Positions 53,851 through 63,031 of a stretch of 64,000 nucleotides of DNA are shown piece after piece. Every line of letters starts with the position of its first letter. Position 1 is the first letter of the stretch. Location: the NCBI RefSeq assembly GCF_024734075.1, contig NZ_CP102850.1, positions 3,038,001 to 3,102,000 of the forward strand. Reading direction: 5' to 3'. A program made the translations under genes and the position numbers. The stretch is from Gordonia mangrovi. GTDB lineage: Bacteria > Actinomycetota > Actinomycetes > Mycobacteriales > Mycobacteriaceae. A model generated the notes under the pieces. That model had not been told where the DNA came from and made no database searches. It saw only the letters and a list, made by a program, of their open reading frames with translations.

Positions 53851-54642
53851 TCAGAGCGCGGCGGGTGGGAACAGTGGTCCGCCACCGAACGCGGTCCGAT
53901 GCGACTCGGGTGGCGTGCCGTCGCTGTTCGCCAGCCCGTAACCGGCGCCGAGTTCGGCGGTGATCAGCGTGTGGCCGTTGAACTCGTCGAGCCGGGGGTC
54001 GTCGGCAAGGGTGGCGATGACCCGGCCGACGAACTCCGGGTCCTCGGCGCGGTGCAGGGAAAAACCGGCGAACTCGTCGACCCCGAGTGACAGCAACAGT
54101 TCGGTGCGGATCAACCCGAGCCACAACGACACCGCCGTCACCCCGGTGCCGGCCAGTTCGTGCCCCATGTCGAAGGCCATCTTGTCCAGGGCTGCTTTGC
54201 TCATCCCGTACAACACCGAATGCAGATGCCCGCGCGAGCCGAACGACGATATCGATGCGATCAAACCGCTGCCGCGATCCACCATCATCTGCGCCGCATG
54301 AACCGAGGCGACATAGTGTGCGCGCAGCCCGACGCCGACGAGGGAGTCCCAGTCGTCGACCGGGCGTTCCCAGAACTTGTCGGCGAAACCGCCGAACCCG
54401 CGTGGCGCCGCCCACGCATTGTTGACCAGCAGATCGAGGCTGTCGGTGTCGCGTTCGATCTGCGTGAAGACGTCCGCGACGGCCTCGTCGTCGGTGTGGT
54501 CACAGACCAGCGCGATGGCACCGTCGGGGCCGGTCCCGTGTCGCGACGTCACATAGACGGTCCAGCCGGCCGACACCAGCGCCGTCGCGACACCGTGTCC
54601 CACTCCGCGACTGCCGCCGGTGACCAACGCGGTCGAACTCAT
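53851..54642 (-). CDS. Short-chain dehydrogenase/reductase
   Basis: 263 aa from the ATG at 54642, overlapping the TetR stop by four bases. Cofactor loop TGGSRGVGHG, the structural NNAW motif in LLVNNAWAAPRG, catalytic Ser in ISSFGSRG and the Tyr-x3-Lys pair in YGMSKAALDKMAFD. The glycine loop lacks the classical spacing of the cP subfamily, so NADPH versus NADH is undecided. It acts with its TetR partner gene in a two-gene unit; substrate unknown. Confidence 0.9.
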   Translation of the reverse strand: MSSTALVTGGSRGVGHGVATALVSAGWTVYVTSRHGTGPDGAIALVCDHTDDEAVADVFTQIERDTDSLDLLVNNAWAAPRGFGGFADKFWERPVDDWDSLVGVGLRAHYVASVHAAQMMVDRGSGLIASISSFGSRGHLHSVLYGMSKAALDKMAFDMGHELAGTGVTAVSLWLGLIRTELLLSLGVDEFAGFSLHRAEDPEFVGRVIATLADDPRLDEFNGHTLITAELGAGYGLANSDGTPPESHRTAFGGGPLFPPAAL

Positions 54643-55466
54643 CGGCCTTCCTCGGTCGAGCCGCCGGCCGGGTGTCCGGTGTGCGCAGGTGTGTGATCGG
54701 CCACCTCGGGCAGCGGCGGCGGGTGGGCGATGAACGCCTCGCGGGAACCGTTGACCGCGGCGATGCCCACGATGGTGCTCCACGAGAGCATCGTGAGGTA
54801 GTCGATCAGGTCGTCGACCGGCATGGAGCGGTCGGTCATCCACCAGTCGACGGCGCGCTGGATCGCGCCGACCAACGCGTTGGACCACACCTCGGCGCCC
54901 GAGGTGTCGGCGTCGCGTTCGGTCATCCGGATGACCAGCACGTTGGTCATCAACTGGGCAACCAACTTCTCCGAATCCGCGGTCGCGACCGACGACGGCG
55001 CACCGGTCAGCGCGAATTTGTACAGATTCGGTTCGTCGGCGACCGCCGTCACGTAGACCCCGACGACCGTGCGGGTCAGCGTGTACTCGTCCACATCGTC
55101 GGTGATCGCCTCGGTGAGCCGCGGCAGGAGGGTGGACTCGAAGAACCGTACGGCGGTCGCGACCGCGAGGTCGTTCTTGTCGGAGAAGTAGCGATAGAGC
55201 ACGGTCTTGGACACCCCGATGTGCGCGGCGATCTCGTCCATGCCGATGTCGGCGCCCAGCTCACGAACGGCGCGGATCGTGCCGTCGGTGAGTTCGGATC
55301 GGCGGGCCACCTTGTGCTTCTCCCACCGCTGCCGCCGCCCGTCCGGCTTGTCGCCGGAGTCGGTGACGGTGTTCAGCAAGGCGTGCTCCAGACCCCGGGT
55401 CACGTTCGCGGCGGCAGCCACGGCGGCGCGGGCGGCCGCTGCCGGACTCGAACGGTTGGGCGTCAC
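54639..55466 (-). CDS. TetR-family regulator
   Basis: 275 aa, GTG start. A long basic N-terminus (about 60 residues, Ala-rich) precedes the HTH at about 75-100 (GMDEIAAHIGVSKTVLYRYF, SDKNDL). The C-terminal domain (VRFFESTLLPRLTEAITDDV and onward) would bind the effector. It is divergent from the DUF445 gene, the position of Rv0472c next to Rv0473, and overlaps the SDR gene, so it could control both. Confidence 0.88.
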   Translation of the reverse strand: MTPNRSSPAAAARAAVAAAANVTRGLEHALLNTVTDSGDKPDGRRQRWEKHKVARRSELTDGTIRAVRELGADIGMDEIAAHIGVSKTVLYRYFSDKNDLAVATAVRFFESTLLPRLTEAITDDVDEYTLTRTVVGVYVTAVADEPNLYKFALTGAPSSVATADSEKLVAQLMTNVLVIRMTERDADTSGAEVWSNALVGAIQRAVDWWMTDRSMPVDDLIDYLTMLSWSTIVGIAAVNGSREAFIAHPPPLPEVADHTPAHTGHPAGGSTEEGR

Positions 55467-55503
55467 CTGGCCAGCCTAGTGGGTGGCAGGTAAAACTGGT
55501 TCA

Positions 55504-56856
55504 ATGCCGCCCACAGTCATTTCGGACGTCTCGGGTACCCCTGATCGTCCACCCGAGGCGGAGCCACCGCGGCCCGCCCTCGGCTTCGGAGCCGACGGGC
55601 CGGGGGACGCCGCGCGCCGCCGCGACCTGCGTCGGATGAAGGTCGTGGCCACCGGATTCCTGCTGTTCGCGGCAGTGGTCTATCTGTTCACCCGCTACCT
55701 CGAGCACCGTGACGGGACCGATGTCGCCGGTTGGGTCGGCTACGTCCGGGCCGCGTCGGAGGCCGGCATGGTCGGTGCCCTGGCCGACTGGTTCGCGGTC
55801 ACCGCACTCTTCAAACATCCGCTCGGTCTGCCGATTCCGCACACCGCGCTGATCCGCAAGAAGAAGGACGACATCGGCGATCAGCTCGGCGGGTTCATCG
55901 AAGAGAACTTCATGACCCCGGAGGTGATCGAGCACCGGGCGCGCAACCTGGACCTGCCCCGACGGTTGTCCACGTGGCTGGCCGACCCCGTGAACGCACC
56001 ACGGGTGTCCGACGAGGCGGCCCGCCTGATCGCGCTGGCCGCGGAGATGCTGCGCGACGAGGACATCGAGAAGCTCATCGAGCACGCGATCACGTGGGCC
56101 GGAGAGCCGGAATGGGCGCAACCGCTCGGGCGGGTGCTGGAGCAACTGATCGCCGAGGACCGCCTGGAACCGGTCTTCCAGCTCGCCTGCGACCGGGCAC
56201 ACGACTGGGCACTGGGCAGCCAGGACCTCATCGACCGGGTCGTCGACCAAGACGTCGGACCGTCGTGGAAACCGAAGTTCGTGAACGTGCTCCTTGGCGA
56301 CCGCATCTACCGCGAACTCGTCGACTTCACCTACAAGGTGAAGGTCGATCCGCAGCATCAACTGCGCCGGTCCATGCACACCTTCGTCGATCAGTTCGCC
56401 GATGATCTCCAGCACGACCCGGACACCATCGCCCGGTTCGAGAAGATCAAGCAGGAACTGATCGGGCGCGACGAGGTCTCCGACGCCGCGTCGACCGCGT
56501 GGAAGACCGGCAAGGCCGTGATCGAACAGATGCTCACCGACCCCAACAGCACGCTGCGCAACTCGCTGTCGAACGCCACGATCGAGTTGGCGATCCGCAT
56601 CCGCGACGACCGGCCGCTGCAGGAGAAGATGAACGGCTGGGTGATCCGTGCCGCACGCCACATCGCGGAGAACTACTCCCAGGAGATCATCTCGGTGATC
56701 ACCGAGACCGTGCGCGGCTGGGACGCCGACGACACCAGCCGCAAGATCGAACTGCAGGTCGGACGCGATCTGCAGTTCATCCGGATCAACGGCACCGTGG
56801 TGGGTGCACTCGCCGGTCTCGTCATCTACACCGTGTCGGTGCTCATTTTCGGCTGA
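55504..56856 (+). CDS. DUF445 membrane protein
   Basis: 450 aa from the ATG at 55504; a GTG at 55483 is an alternative and neither has a clear ribosome site. There is one N-terminal transmembrane helix (VVATGFLLFAAVVYLFTRYL), the DUF445 signature GMVGALADWFAVTALFKHPL and PHTALIRKKKDDIGDQLGGF, a long coiled helical region, and a final transmembrane helix (GTVVGALAGLVIYTVSVLIF). The counterpart by position is Rv0473. Function not established; it precedes the XRE-hbhA operon. Confidence 0.87.
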   Translation: MPPTVISDVSGTPDRPPEAEPPRPALGFGADGPGDAARRRDLRRMKVVATGFLLFAAVVYLFTRYLEHRDGTDVAGWVGYVRAASEAGMVGALADWFAVTALFKHPLGLPIPHTALIRKKKDDIGDQLGGFIEENFMTPEVIEHRARNLDLPRRLSTWLADPVNAPRVSDEAARLIALAAEMLRDEDIEKLIEHAITWAGEPEWAQPLGRVLEQLIAEDRLEPVFQLACDRAHDWALGSQDLIDRVVDQDVGPSWKPKFVNVLLGDRIYRELVDFTYKVKVDPQHQLRRSMHTFVDQFADDLQHDPDTIARFEKIKQELIGRDEVSDAASTAWKTGKAVIEQMLTDPNSTLRNSLSNATIELAIRIRDDRPLQEKMNGWVIRAARHIAENYSQEIISVITETVRGWDADDTSRKIELQVGRDLQFIRINGTVVGALAGLVIYTVSVLIFG

Positions 56857-56862
56857 GCCGTC

Positions 56863-56896
56863 TGCTTGCACGTGTTAGCACACCCGCAGATACTGG
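56863..56896 (+). promoter_or_regulatory. XRE-hbhA operon promoter with TAGCA motif
   Basis: -35 TTGCAC (56866-56871), 17-bp spacer, -10 GATACT (56889-56894), leader about 21 bases. TGCTTGCA, GTTAGCA and GATACTGG match the hbhA copy 1 promoter in the same order. Confidence 0.7.
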
Positions 56897-56921
56897 TGAG
56901 CAGGATCGACACGGGAGAGTG

Positions 56922-57461
56922 ATGGAGCCGGACGACAACGAGGTGCCCGAACCCGTCGAGCCCGTCGACGGTGAAGGTGACGTCCAGGCGCCCGCCGAGC
57001 ACCCCGGCGACGAGGACCCCGGCGACGAGCACCCCGGCGACGAGGACACCGACGGCGGGGCGAGTGGTCCGGTGGAGACCGTCGAAGCGGTGGCGACCGC
57101 CGCCCAGGACGCGGTGGCAACGGCCGCGCAGGACATCGGTGGCTTCATCCGGACGCAGCGGATGGCCGCCGAGGTGTCGTTGCGGCAGCTCGCCGAACGC
57201 GCGGGTGTCTCCAACCCGTACCTGAGCCAGATCGAACGAGGCCTGCGCAAGCCGTCGGCCGATGTGCTCGCCCAGATCGCGAAAGGGCTGCGGCTGTCCG
57301 CAGAGGTGCTCTATGTGCGCGCGGGCATCCTGGAGGAACGACCGGCAAGCCCGGTGCGTGACGCACTCCTCGCCGACGACTCGATCAGTGAACGCCAGAA
57401 ACAGATGCTGCTCGAGATCTACGAGTCGTTTCGGAAAGAGAACACCGACGTCAAGGAGTGA
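56922..57461 (+). CDS. XRE regulator of the MLDSR/Rv0474 type
   Basis: 179 aa from the ATG at 56922, with GGGAG upstream. The first 70 residues are acidic and Pro/Gly-rich with four HPGDED-like repeats, then an Ala-rich helix ([16 protein letters not shown]). The HTH is at about residues 75-130 ([20 protein letters not shown]). In Rhodococcus jostii the homolog MLDSR regulates the lipid-droplet gene mlds and links droplets to DNA; in M. tuberculosis Rv0474 precedes hbhA. Here it likewise precedes hbhA by 2 bp. Confidence 0.9.
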   Translation: MEPDDNEVPEPVEPVDGEGDVQAPAEHPGDEDPGDEHPGDEDTDGGASGPVETVEAVATAAQDAVATAAQDIGGFIRTQRMAAEVSLRQLAERAGVSNPYLSQIERGLRKPSADVLAQIAKGLRLSAEVLYVRAGILEERPASPVRDALLADDSISERQKQMLLEIYESFRKENTDVKE

Positions 57462-57463
57462 AC

Positions 57464-58360
57464 ATGCCCGAGAATCCCTTGAACACGGTCATCGCGCAGG
57501 TGACCGCGTTGCTCACCGATCTGCGTGAACGCAGCGAGGCCGCCGGGGAGGAGGCGCAGAAACGTCTCGGCGAGGCCCAGTCCCGCGCGCAGAACCGCGT
57601 GGACGAAACCCGGGATTCGGCACTGACGGTGTTCGAGGACGCCAAGAACCGGCTGTCCTCGTTGCCGGTGGAAGTGCCCACCGAGATCGACGACCTGCTG
57701 ACCCGCTTCAGCCCCGACGAATTGCGCAAGGTGGCCGAGGCGTATCTGGCGGTGGCGGCCGGTCTGCTGACGGCGCTGTCGGAGCGCGGCGAGGAAGTCG
57801 TCGAGCGACTGAAGTCCCAGCCGATGGTCGAGGAGAACCTGCCCCGGCTGGAGAAGGTGTACAACGACGCGCTCGGTCTCACCGAAGACGCACTGGGCAC
57901 CATCTCGACCCAGACGCGTGCGGTCGGGGAACGCGCGGCCACCATGGCGGGCCTGACCTCCGGCAGCACCGACGAGGTGACTCTCGACGAGTCCGGCGCC
58001 GCGTCTGCAGCGACGGCTCCCGCCAAGAAAGCCCCGGCGAAGAAGGCTGCGGCGAAGAAGGCATCCGCGAAGAAGGCTGCGGCGAAGAAGTCGCCCGCGA
58101 AGAAGGCCGAGGCGAAAGAGGCCACGCCAAAGAAGGCTCCGGCGAAGAAAGCACCCGCGAAGAAGGCCGCGGCAAAGAAAGCCCCGGCGAAGAAGGCACC
58201 CGCCAAGAAGGCACCCACGAAGAAGGCCGAGTCCGTACAGGAGCCGGTGAAGAAGGCGGTGGCGAAGAAGGCGGCGAAGAAGGCGGCCACCACCGCACCC
58301 GCAAAGAAGGCCCCGGCGAAGAAGACCCCGCCGCAGCGGATGACCCCCGACGAGGTCTGA
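57464..58360 (+). CDS. hbhA: HbhA/TadA/MLDS-like Lys-rich protein, copy 2
   Basis: 298 aa from the ATG at 57464, with AAGGAG inside the end of the regulator gene. Residues 8-180 are helical ([40 protein letters not shown]) and share the DELRK...AE pattern with copy 1. The C-terminal 110 residues repeat KKA with A, P, S and E; this tail is much longer than in copy 1. The synteny Rv0474-Rv0475-Rv0476 identifies it as the hbhA ortholog; adhesion or lipid-droplet role by family. Confidence 0.93.
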   Translation: MPENPLNTVIAQVTALLTDLRERSEAAGEEAQKRLGEAQSRAQNRVDETRDSALTVFEDAKNRLSSLPVEVPTEIDDLLTRFSPDELRKVAEAYLAVAAGLLTALSERGEEVVERLKSQPMVEENLPRLEKVYNDALGLTEDALGTISTQTRAVGERAATMAGLTSGSTDEVTLDESGAASAATAPAKKAPAKKAAAKKASAKKAAAKKSPAKKAEAKEATPKKAPAKKAPAKKAAAKKAPAKKAPAKKAPTKKAESVQEPVKKAVAKKAAKKAATTAPAKKAPAKKTPPQRMTPDEV

Positions 58361-58400
58361 CCCCGGACGAACTTACGAACAGCACCACTAAGCTGGTGTC

Positions 58401-58712
58401 GTGGACCTGTTGAGTGTGATGGCCTACGGGCAGAACCTGATCTTGCTGCTGCTGACCCTGGCGGCCGGTGTCGCCGCGGCGGTGGCGTTGCTCCACGCCG
58501 CCCTCCAACGCAAGGACGCGTTCCCGGCGGTCGACCGGCAGAGCAAGGTGATCTGGGTGTCGATTCTGGCTGCGGCGACCCTGTTCATCTGGTTGTTCGG
58601 TGCGGTCAACTTCCTCGGCATCATCGGTGTGGTGGCGATGCTCGTCTACCTGGTCGATGTCCGACCGCGCGTTGACGACATCCAGGGCAAGCGCTGGTTC
58701 AGCAAGCGGTAG
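58401..58712 (+). CDS. DUF2516 small membrane protein
   Basis: 103 aa, GTG start. Two or three transmembrane helices (GQNLILLLLTLAAGVAAAVA, VIWVSILAAATLFIWLFG, LGIIGVVAMLVYLVDVRP), ending with basic residues. It is the third gene of the XRE-hbhA-DUF2516 operon, as Rv0476 in M. tuberculosis. Function unknown; the constant neighbourhood suggests a membrane partner of the HbhA protein. Confidence 0.85.
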   Translation: MDLLSVMAYGQNLILLLLTLAAGVAAAVALLHAALQRKDAFPAVDRQSKVIWVSILAAATLFIWLFGAVNFLGIIGVVAMLVYLVDVRPRVDDIQGKRWFSKR

Positions 58713-58772
58713 TGACCCGCCCGGTCCGGCCGGGTGGTGAGGCGACATGACTCAGGGCAATAGACTGGCGAG

Positions 58773-59597
58773 GTGGCCGAGTACCGGATCAACGACCTGG
58801 CAGAGGCGTCAGGTGTCAGCGTGCGCAACATTCGCGTCTATCAGGACCGCGGGCTGTTGCCGTCGCCGACGATCCGCGGCCGCACCGGTTGGTACTCCGA
58901 CGAACATCTGGTCCGGCTCAATCTGATCTCCCGCATGCTCGAACGCGGGTACACCTTCGCCACCATCAGTGAGTTGTTGCACGCCGCGCACTACGGGATG
59001 CGGGTCGAACAAGTGCTGCGCGGGGCCCCCAGGGGCGGTCGCTTCCGCAACTTCAAGCGGGCGGCCACGATCACCATCACCGAGCTGCGCAAGACGTTGA
59101 ACGCGACCGACCGCTCCATCGCGCTCAGTCAGAAGTTGGGTCTGCTGGTCAAGGACGGCGCGCACTACGCGATCCGCAATCCGGAACTGCTCGAAGGGGC
59201 CGAGACCCTCGTCAAGGCCGGGATCGACATCGACCTGCTGCTCGACCGCTGGGTGCGGGTGCAGGACGATCTCGAGGACGTCGCCAAGAGCTTCGTGTCG
59301 ATCATCACCGACAAGTACTTCGACGAGAACCTGCCCGACCTGGGCGAGGAACAGGTCAGCAAGATGGCCGAACTCATCCAGACCGTCCGCCCGATGGCCC
59401 ACGACATCGTCGAATCGACGTTCCGCAAAGCCCTCGACCAGCAGATCTCCGCGGCCATCGGGGAGGCCAGCACCTACTTCGACGCGACCGCGCCGAGTTC
59501 CGATGAGGGCTCGGACGCCGGTGTCGATGCCGGGGTGCGTGAGCCGACGGCCGACGGGGCACAGGCACCACGAGACGTCGGTGACCGGGTGGACTGA
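58773..59597 (+). CDS. MerR-family regulator
   Basis: 274 aa, GTG start. MerR winged helix at residues 1-70: YRINDLAEASGVSVRNIRVY, QDRGLLPSPTIRGRTGWYSD. The effector part (about 90-235) has TITITELRKTLNATDRSIAL and a helical region with KYFDENLPDLGEEQVSKMAE; no Cys or metal motif, so a small-molecule or protein ligand is more likely. It is the sole gene of its strand segment until the alpha/beta hydrolase. Target unknown. Confidence 0.88.
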   Translation: MAEYRINDLAEASGVSVRNIRVYQDRGLLPSPTIRGRTGWYSDEHLVRLNLISRMLERGYTFATISELLHAAHYGMRVEQVLRGAPRGGRFRNFKRAATITITELRKTLNATDRSIALSQKLGLLVKDGAHYAIRNPELLEGAETLVKAGIDIDLLLDRWVRVQDDLEDVAKSFVSIITDKYFDENLPDLGEEQVSKMAELIQTVRPMAHDIVESTFRKALDQQISAAIGEASTYFDATAPSSDEGSDAGVDAGVREPTADGAQAPRDVGDRVD

Positions 59598-59630
59598 GCG
59601 CCACGCGGACTGCACGTGGTGATGGCTGCC

Positions 59631-59678
59631 GGGGAACCGAACCACAGGGGATCCGAACCACAGGGGAACCGAACCACA
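59631..59678. repeat. Three tandem 16-bp repeats
   Basis: Unit GGGGAACCGAACCACA at 59631-59646, 59647-59662 (one change: ATCC for AACC) and 59663-59678. They end 9 bp before the hydrolase start and a fourth unit begins (GGGGGAACG) where the ribosome site should be. Confidence 0.8.
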
Positions 59679-59687
59679 GGGGGAACG

Positions 59688-60803
59688 ATGAGCAAGAAGG
59701 CAACGACGATCCGGTCGAGACGAAAGCGCGCGCTCGCGATCGCGGCCGGCGCGGTCGCCGCCGTGGGCGTGGGTGTCCTGGCCGCGGGGGTGGGCACCAT
59801 AATCGCCGGGATGCTGCGCGATGCATTCCGCGCGCAGCGGGCCGTCGACGACGGCCCGGACGATCTGCTCGGCGTCCCGTCGGACCCGCCGCGCCGGATG
59901 ACGGTCGAGACGACCGGCGGCGCGCGGCTCAACGTCGAATGGTACGGCCCCGACGACACCGATCACGACGTCGTGGTGATGGTGCACGGCTGGACCTGCA
60001 ACACCGCCTACTGGTATCCGCAGATCAATCACCTCGCCGGGCACCGGCCCGTCGTCGCCTACGACCAGCGCGGTCACGGCAAGAGTGAACTCGGCCGGGT
60101 GCGGCCGACCGTCGCCATGTTGGGTCAGGACCTGAACCGGGTGCTCGACGCGGTGGTTCCCGCCGGCCGACGAGCGATCCTCGTCGGACACAGCATGGGC
60201 GGCATGACGATCATGTCGTGGGCGGCCCAGAACGCCGACGAGGTGTCGTCGCGGGTGTCGTCGGTGGTGTTGACCTCCACTGCCGCCACAGCGGTCCTGC
60301 AGAACCATCTGCTCATCCCGGTGGGGCTGCCCCGCTACACCAAACCGTTCGAAGCGACCGTCGGCAAGCTCGTCACGTCGACGCCGATCCCGGTCCCGCA
60401 TATCGACGGCGCCACCTGGCTGTCGCACTACATCGCGCTGGGTTCGCAGGCACGCAAGGCACACGTCGACTTCGTCGACAACATGATCACGGCGTGCCCG
60501 CCGCGTTCGCGGGCCGGCTGGGGCTCGGCGATGGGCAAACTCGACGTCACCGCCGGGCTCGACGCCCTGCGTGTGCCGACAACCGTCGTGGTCGGCACCG
60601 AGGACCGGCTCACTCCGCCGGCACATGCCGAGCAGATGGCAGAGGTGTTGCGGCGCAACGGTGCGCTGCGTGACCTGGTCATCATGGAGAACGTCGGCCA
60701 CATGGCGAGCATCGAGGCGGACGTGCGCTACAACGAACTGCTCGACGAGGTGCTGGCCGAGACCGCACGCCCCGAACCGGCCGGGTCTACAGCTCGCAGT
60801 TGA
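59688..60803 (+). CDS. Alpha/beta hydrolase, membrane-anchored
   Basis: 371 aa from the ATG at 59688, with GGGGGAAC upstream. A basic N-terminus and one transmembrane helix (LAIAAGAVAAVGVGVLAAGV) anchor it. The fold shows the oxyanion loop MVHGWTCNTAYWYPQ, DQRGHGKSE, nucleophile Ser in VGHSMGGMTIM, Asp in GTEDRLTPPAHA and His in VGHMASI. Esterase, lipase or haloperoxidase-type chemistry is possible. It converges with murB, overlapping its last 17 bases. Confidence 0.88.
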   Translation: MSKKATTIRSRRKRALAIAAGAVAAVGVGVLAAGVGTIIAGMLRDAFRAQRAVDDGPDDLLGVPSDPPRRMTVETTGGARLNVEWYGPDDTDHDVVVMVHGWTCNTAYWYPQINHLAGHRPVVAYDQRGHGKSELGRVRPTVAMLGQDLNRVLDAVVPAGRRAILVGHSMGGMTIMSWAAQNADEVSSRVSSVVLTSTAATAVLQNHLLIPVGLPRYTKPFEATVGKLVTSTPIPVPHIDGATWLSHYIALGSQARKAHVDFVDNMITACPPRSRAGWGSAMGKLDVTAGLDALRVPTTVVVGTEDRLTPPAHAEQMAEVLRRNGALRDLVIMENVGHMASIEADVRYNELLDEVLAETARPEPAGSTARS

Positions 60804-61878
60804 CCAGCACCGGCTCCGGATGCAGCGTGACGCCGAATGCGTCGTGCACCCCGTCGCGGACCGTCCGGGCCAGATCGAGCAGATCCGCGGTCCGCGCCGT
60901 ACCGCGATTGGTCAGCGCCAGCGTGTGTTTCGTCGACAGTCGGGCCGGCGCGTCCGGCCCCGGATATCCGCGGGTGAAACCCGCGCGCTCGATGAGCCAC
61001 CCGGCCGACAACTTGATCCCGCCGTCGGCGGGGTAGGTCGGTACCCGGGTCTCGGTCCCGACTCGTGCGGCGATGCGGTCGAGCACCTGCGCCGCGTCGT
61101 CGTCGGACACGATCGGGTTGGTGAAAAACGAACCCGCGCTCCAGGTGTCGTGATCGTCGGCGTCGAGGACCATGCCCTTGCCGCGTCGCAGCGCCAGCAC
61201 CTGGTCACGTACCGCCTCCGCGTCAGCCGTCGCACCGGGGTCGATGCCCAGCGCGCTCGACAATTCGCCGTAGCGCACCGGCATGCTGACCCGATCGGCG
61301 TTGAGCCAGAACGACACCGCGAGTACTACCTGATCGTCGCGGTGTTTGAGATTGCTGGTGCGATAACCCAGTTCGAGCGTGCTCGGGGAAACCCAGTGGC
61401 GCTCGCCCGAGCGGCGGTCCAGCAGTTCCACGCTGCGCAGCAGATCGGCCACCTCGACGCCGTAGGCGCCCACGTTCTGCACCGGGGTCGCACCGGCAGC
61501 GCCGGGGATTCCCGAAAGACATTCCAGCCCACCGAAGCCCGACTCGACGGTGGCGGCGACGAGATCGTCCCAGCCGACGCCGGCCTCGGCGGTGACGTAC
61601 GGGGAGGTGTCCTCACTGCCGAACACCACGTCGGACGTCTCGATGAGCACCACGATGCCGTCGAAGCCCTCGTCGGCGACGACGAGATTCGATCCACCGC
61701 CGACCAGCAGACAGCGCTGCCCGGCACGGTCGAGGGTGGTGATCGCCTCCACCAGGCCGGCGGTCTCACGGCATCGCCGGACCGCACGGGCCGGCCCACC
61801 CAGGCGCAGCGTCGTCATCGTCGACAGCCGGGTGTCCGCGGTTGTCGGTGTCCCGCGGTGGGGGCCGGTCTCACTCAC
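60787..61878 (-). CDS. murB: UDP-N-acetylenolpyruvoylglucosamine reductase
   Basis: 363 aa from the GTG at 61878. The FAD-binding part has NTMTTLRLGGPA-type entry, LVGGGSNLVVADEGFDGI and GLECLSGIPGAAGATPVQNVGAYG, and the substrate domain has SAGSFFTNPIVSD (catalytic Ser) and SAGWLIERAG. It reduces UDP-GlcNAc-enolpyruvate to UDP-MurNAc in peptidoglycan synthesis. Rv0482 is the M. tuberculosis counterpart by position and sequence class. Divergent from the first DUF2505 gene. Confidence 0.96.
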   Translation of the reverse strand: MSETGPHRGTPTTADTRLSTMTTLRLGGPARAVRRCRETAGLVEAITTLDRAGQRCLLVGGGSNLVVADEGFDGIVVLIETSDVVFGSEDTSPYVTAEAGVGWDDLVAATVESGFGGLECLSGIPGAAGATPVQNVGAYGVEVADLLRSVELLDRRSGERHWVSPSTLELGYRTSNLKHRDDQVVLAVSFWLNADRVSMPVRYGELSSALGIDPGATADAEAVRDQVLALRRGKGMVLDADDHDTWSAGSFFTNPIVSDDDAAQVLDRIAARVGTETRVPTYPADGGIKLSAGWLIERAGFTRGYPGPDAPARLSTKHTLALTNRGTARTADLLDLARTVRDGVHDAFGVTLHPEPVLVNCEL

Positions 61879-61924
61879 CCGTGTAACGGTAGCCGGGCCC
61901 GCCCGCTCCGGTAGTGTCCCCCTC

Positions 61925-62419
61925 ATGGCGAGCACGATGGAACACACGGTGTCCTATCCCTTCTCGGTACAGCGGCTATGGGAGGTCCTCTCCTCGGAGA
62001 CGTATTGGCGCGATCTCCTCGAGGCCATCAACTCCAGCCACGGAAAGCTCGAATCGTTCGAGGTCGCCGGCGACACGGTGACCGTCGCGATGCAACAGGG
62101 GGTACCGGCGGACAAGCTGCCGTCCATTGTGTCCAAGGCGCTCAACGGCGACGCACAGATCCCGCGGCGGAACACGTTCCGGCTCGCCGGCGACCAGATC
62201 ACCGGTGAGATGACCGCCACTGTGTCCGGGGCGCCGGCGAAGGTCGCGGGCACCGTCGTCACCGGCGGCGATCCGGCCACCACCCGTTATACGGCCGAGG
62301 TCGACGTCAGTGTGCCGTTCGTCGGCGGGAAGATCGAGAAGGCCATCATCGACCAGCTCGTGGAGCTGCTCGATGCCGAACACGAGCAGACCATCACCTG
62401 GGAGGCGGGCCACCGGTAG
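61925..62419 (+). CDS. DUF2505 protein, copy 1
   Basis: 164 aa. It fits the START/SRPBCC-like DUF2505 layout: TVSYPFSVQRLWEVLSSETY at the start, an interior with GDTVTVAMQQGVPADKLPSI and a closing VPFVGGKIEKAIIDQLVELL. Such proteins probably bind a hydrophobic ligand. It is divergent from murB, as Rv0481c is next to Rv0482, and precedes a second DUF2505 gene by 102 bp. Confidence 0.8.
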   Translation: MASTMEHTVSYPFSVQRLWEVLSSETYWRDLLEAINSSHGKLESFEVAGDTVTVAMQQGVPADKLPSIVSKALNGDAQIPRRNTFRLAGDQITGEMTATVSGAPAKVAGTVVTGGDPATTRYTAEVDVSVPFVGGKIEKAIIDQLVELLDAEHEQTITWEAGHR

Positions 62420-62521
62420 GGCCCGATCCGGACGCCATTGGGCCGGGGCGGGCCCGCGAAGTGGGCCGACGCGTCACCGATGAATTGGGATGCAACGAAT
62501 CGGTAACGTAGCCTGGTCGCC

Positions 62522-63031
62522 ATGGCACGACGGCTCAGCTACTCGGCGCGCTTCACCCAGCCCGCGGAGACGCTCTATCAGGCACAGAGCACCCGCCAAT
62601 ACTGGGATGACATGATGGCGGGTTTCCAGATGATCTCTCCGCACTGCGCGGTCGAGTCCTTCACCTCCGACGAGACCGGGCTGAAGGTGATCCTCAAACA
62701 GACGATCGGCCGTGATCAGCTCCCACCGCTCGCGCAGACCGTGTTGATGAAGGACATGGTCATCACCCGCGAGGAGACCTTCGGCCCGTATGACCCCGAC
62801 AACACCAAGGGCGACTACACGGCGTCGATCCCGGCCGGACCGGGCAGCCTGCAGGGGTGGCAGGAACTGTTCCCCACCGAGACCGGCTGCACCATCCGCA
62901 AGACCACCGAGGTCAAGGTGTTCATCCCGTTCGTCAACGGCAAACTCGAGCAGCTGATGCTGGTCAACCTCGTCGACCTGTTCCGCGCCGAAGCCGAATA
63001 CGCGGCCGACTGGGTCAAGAAGAACCTCTGA
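62522..63031 (+). CDS. DUF2505 protein, copy 2
   Basis: 169 aa. It shares the layout of copy 1: SYSARFTQPAETLYQAQSTR, VILKQTIGRDQLPPLAQTVL and IPFVNGKLEQLMLVNLVDLF. The moderate similarity indicates an old tandem duplication. Its stop overlaps the next frame by four bases (CTGA), so the downstream methyltransferase may be translationally coupled. Confidence 0.8.
   Translation: MARRLSYSARFTQPAETLYQAQSTRQYWDDMMAGFQMISPHCAVESFTSDETGLKVILKQTIGRDQLPPLAQTVLMKDMVITREETFGPYDPDNTKGDYTASIPAGPGSLQGWQELFPTETGCTIRKTTEVKVFIPFVNGKLEQLMLVNLVDLFRAEAEYAADWVKKNL

Noticed and set aside
62419-62455. GGGCCCG/CGGGCCC stem after the first DUF2505 gene as terminator
   Set aside because: Seven-base arms with a 23-base loop are common in DNA this GC-rich.
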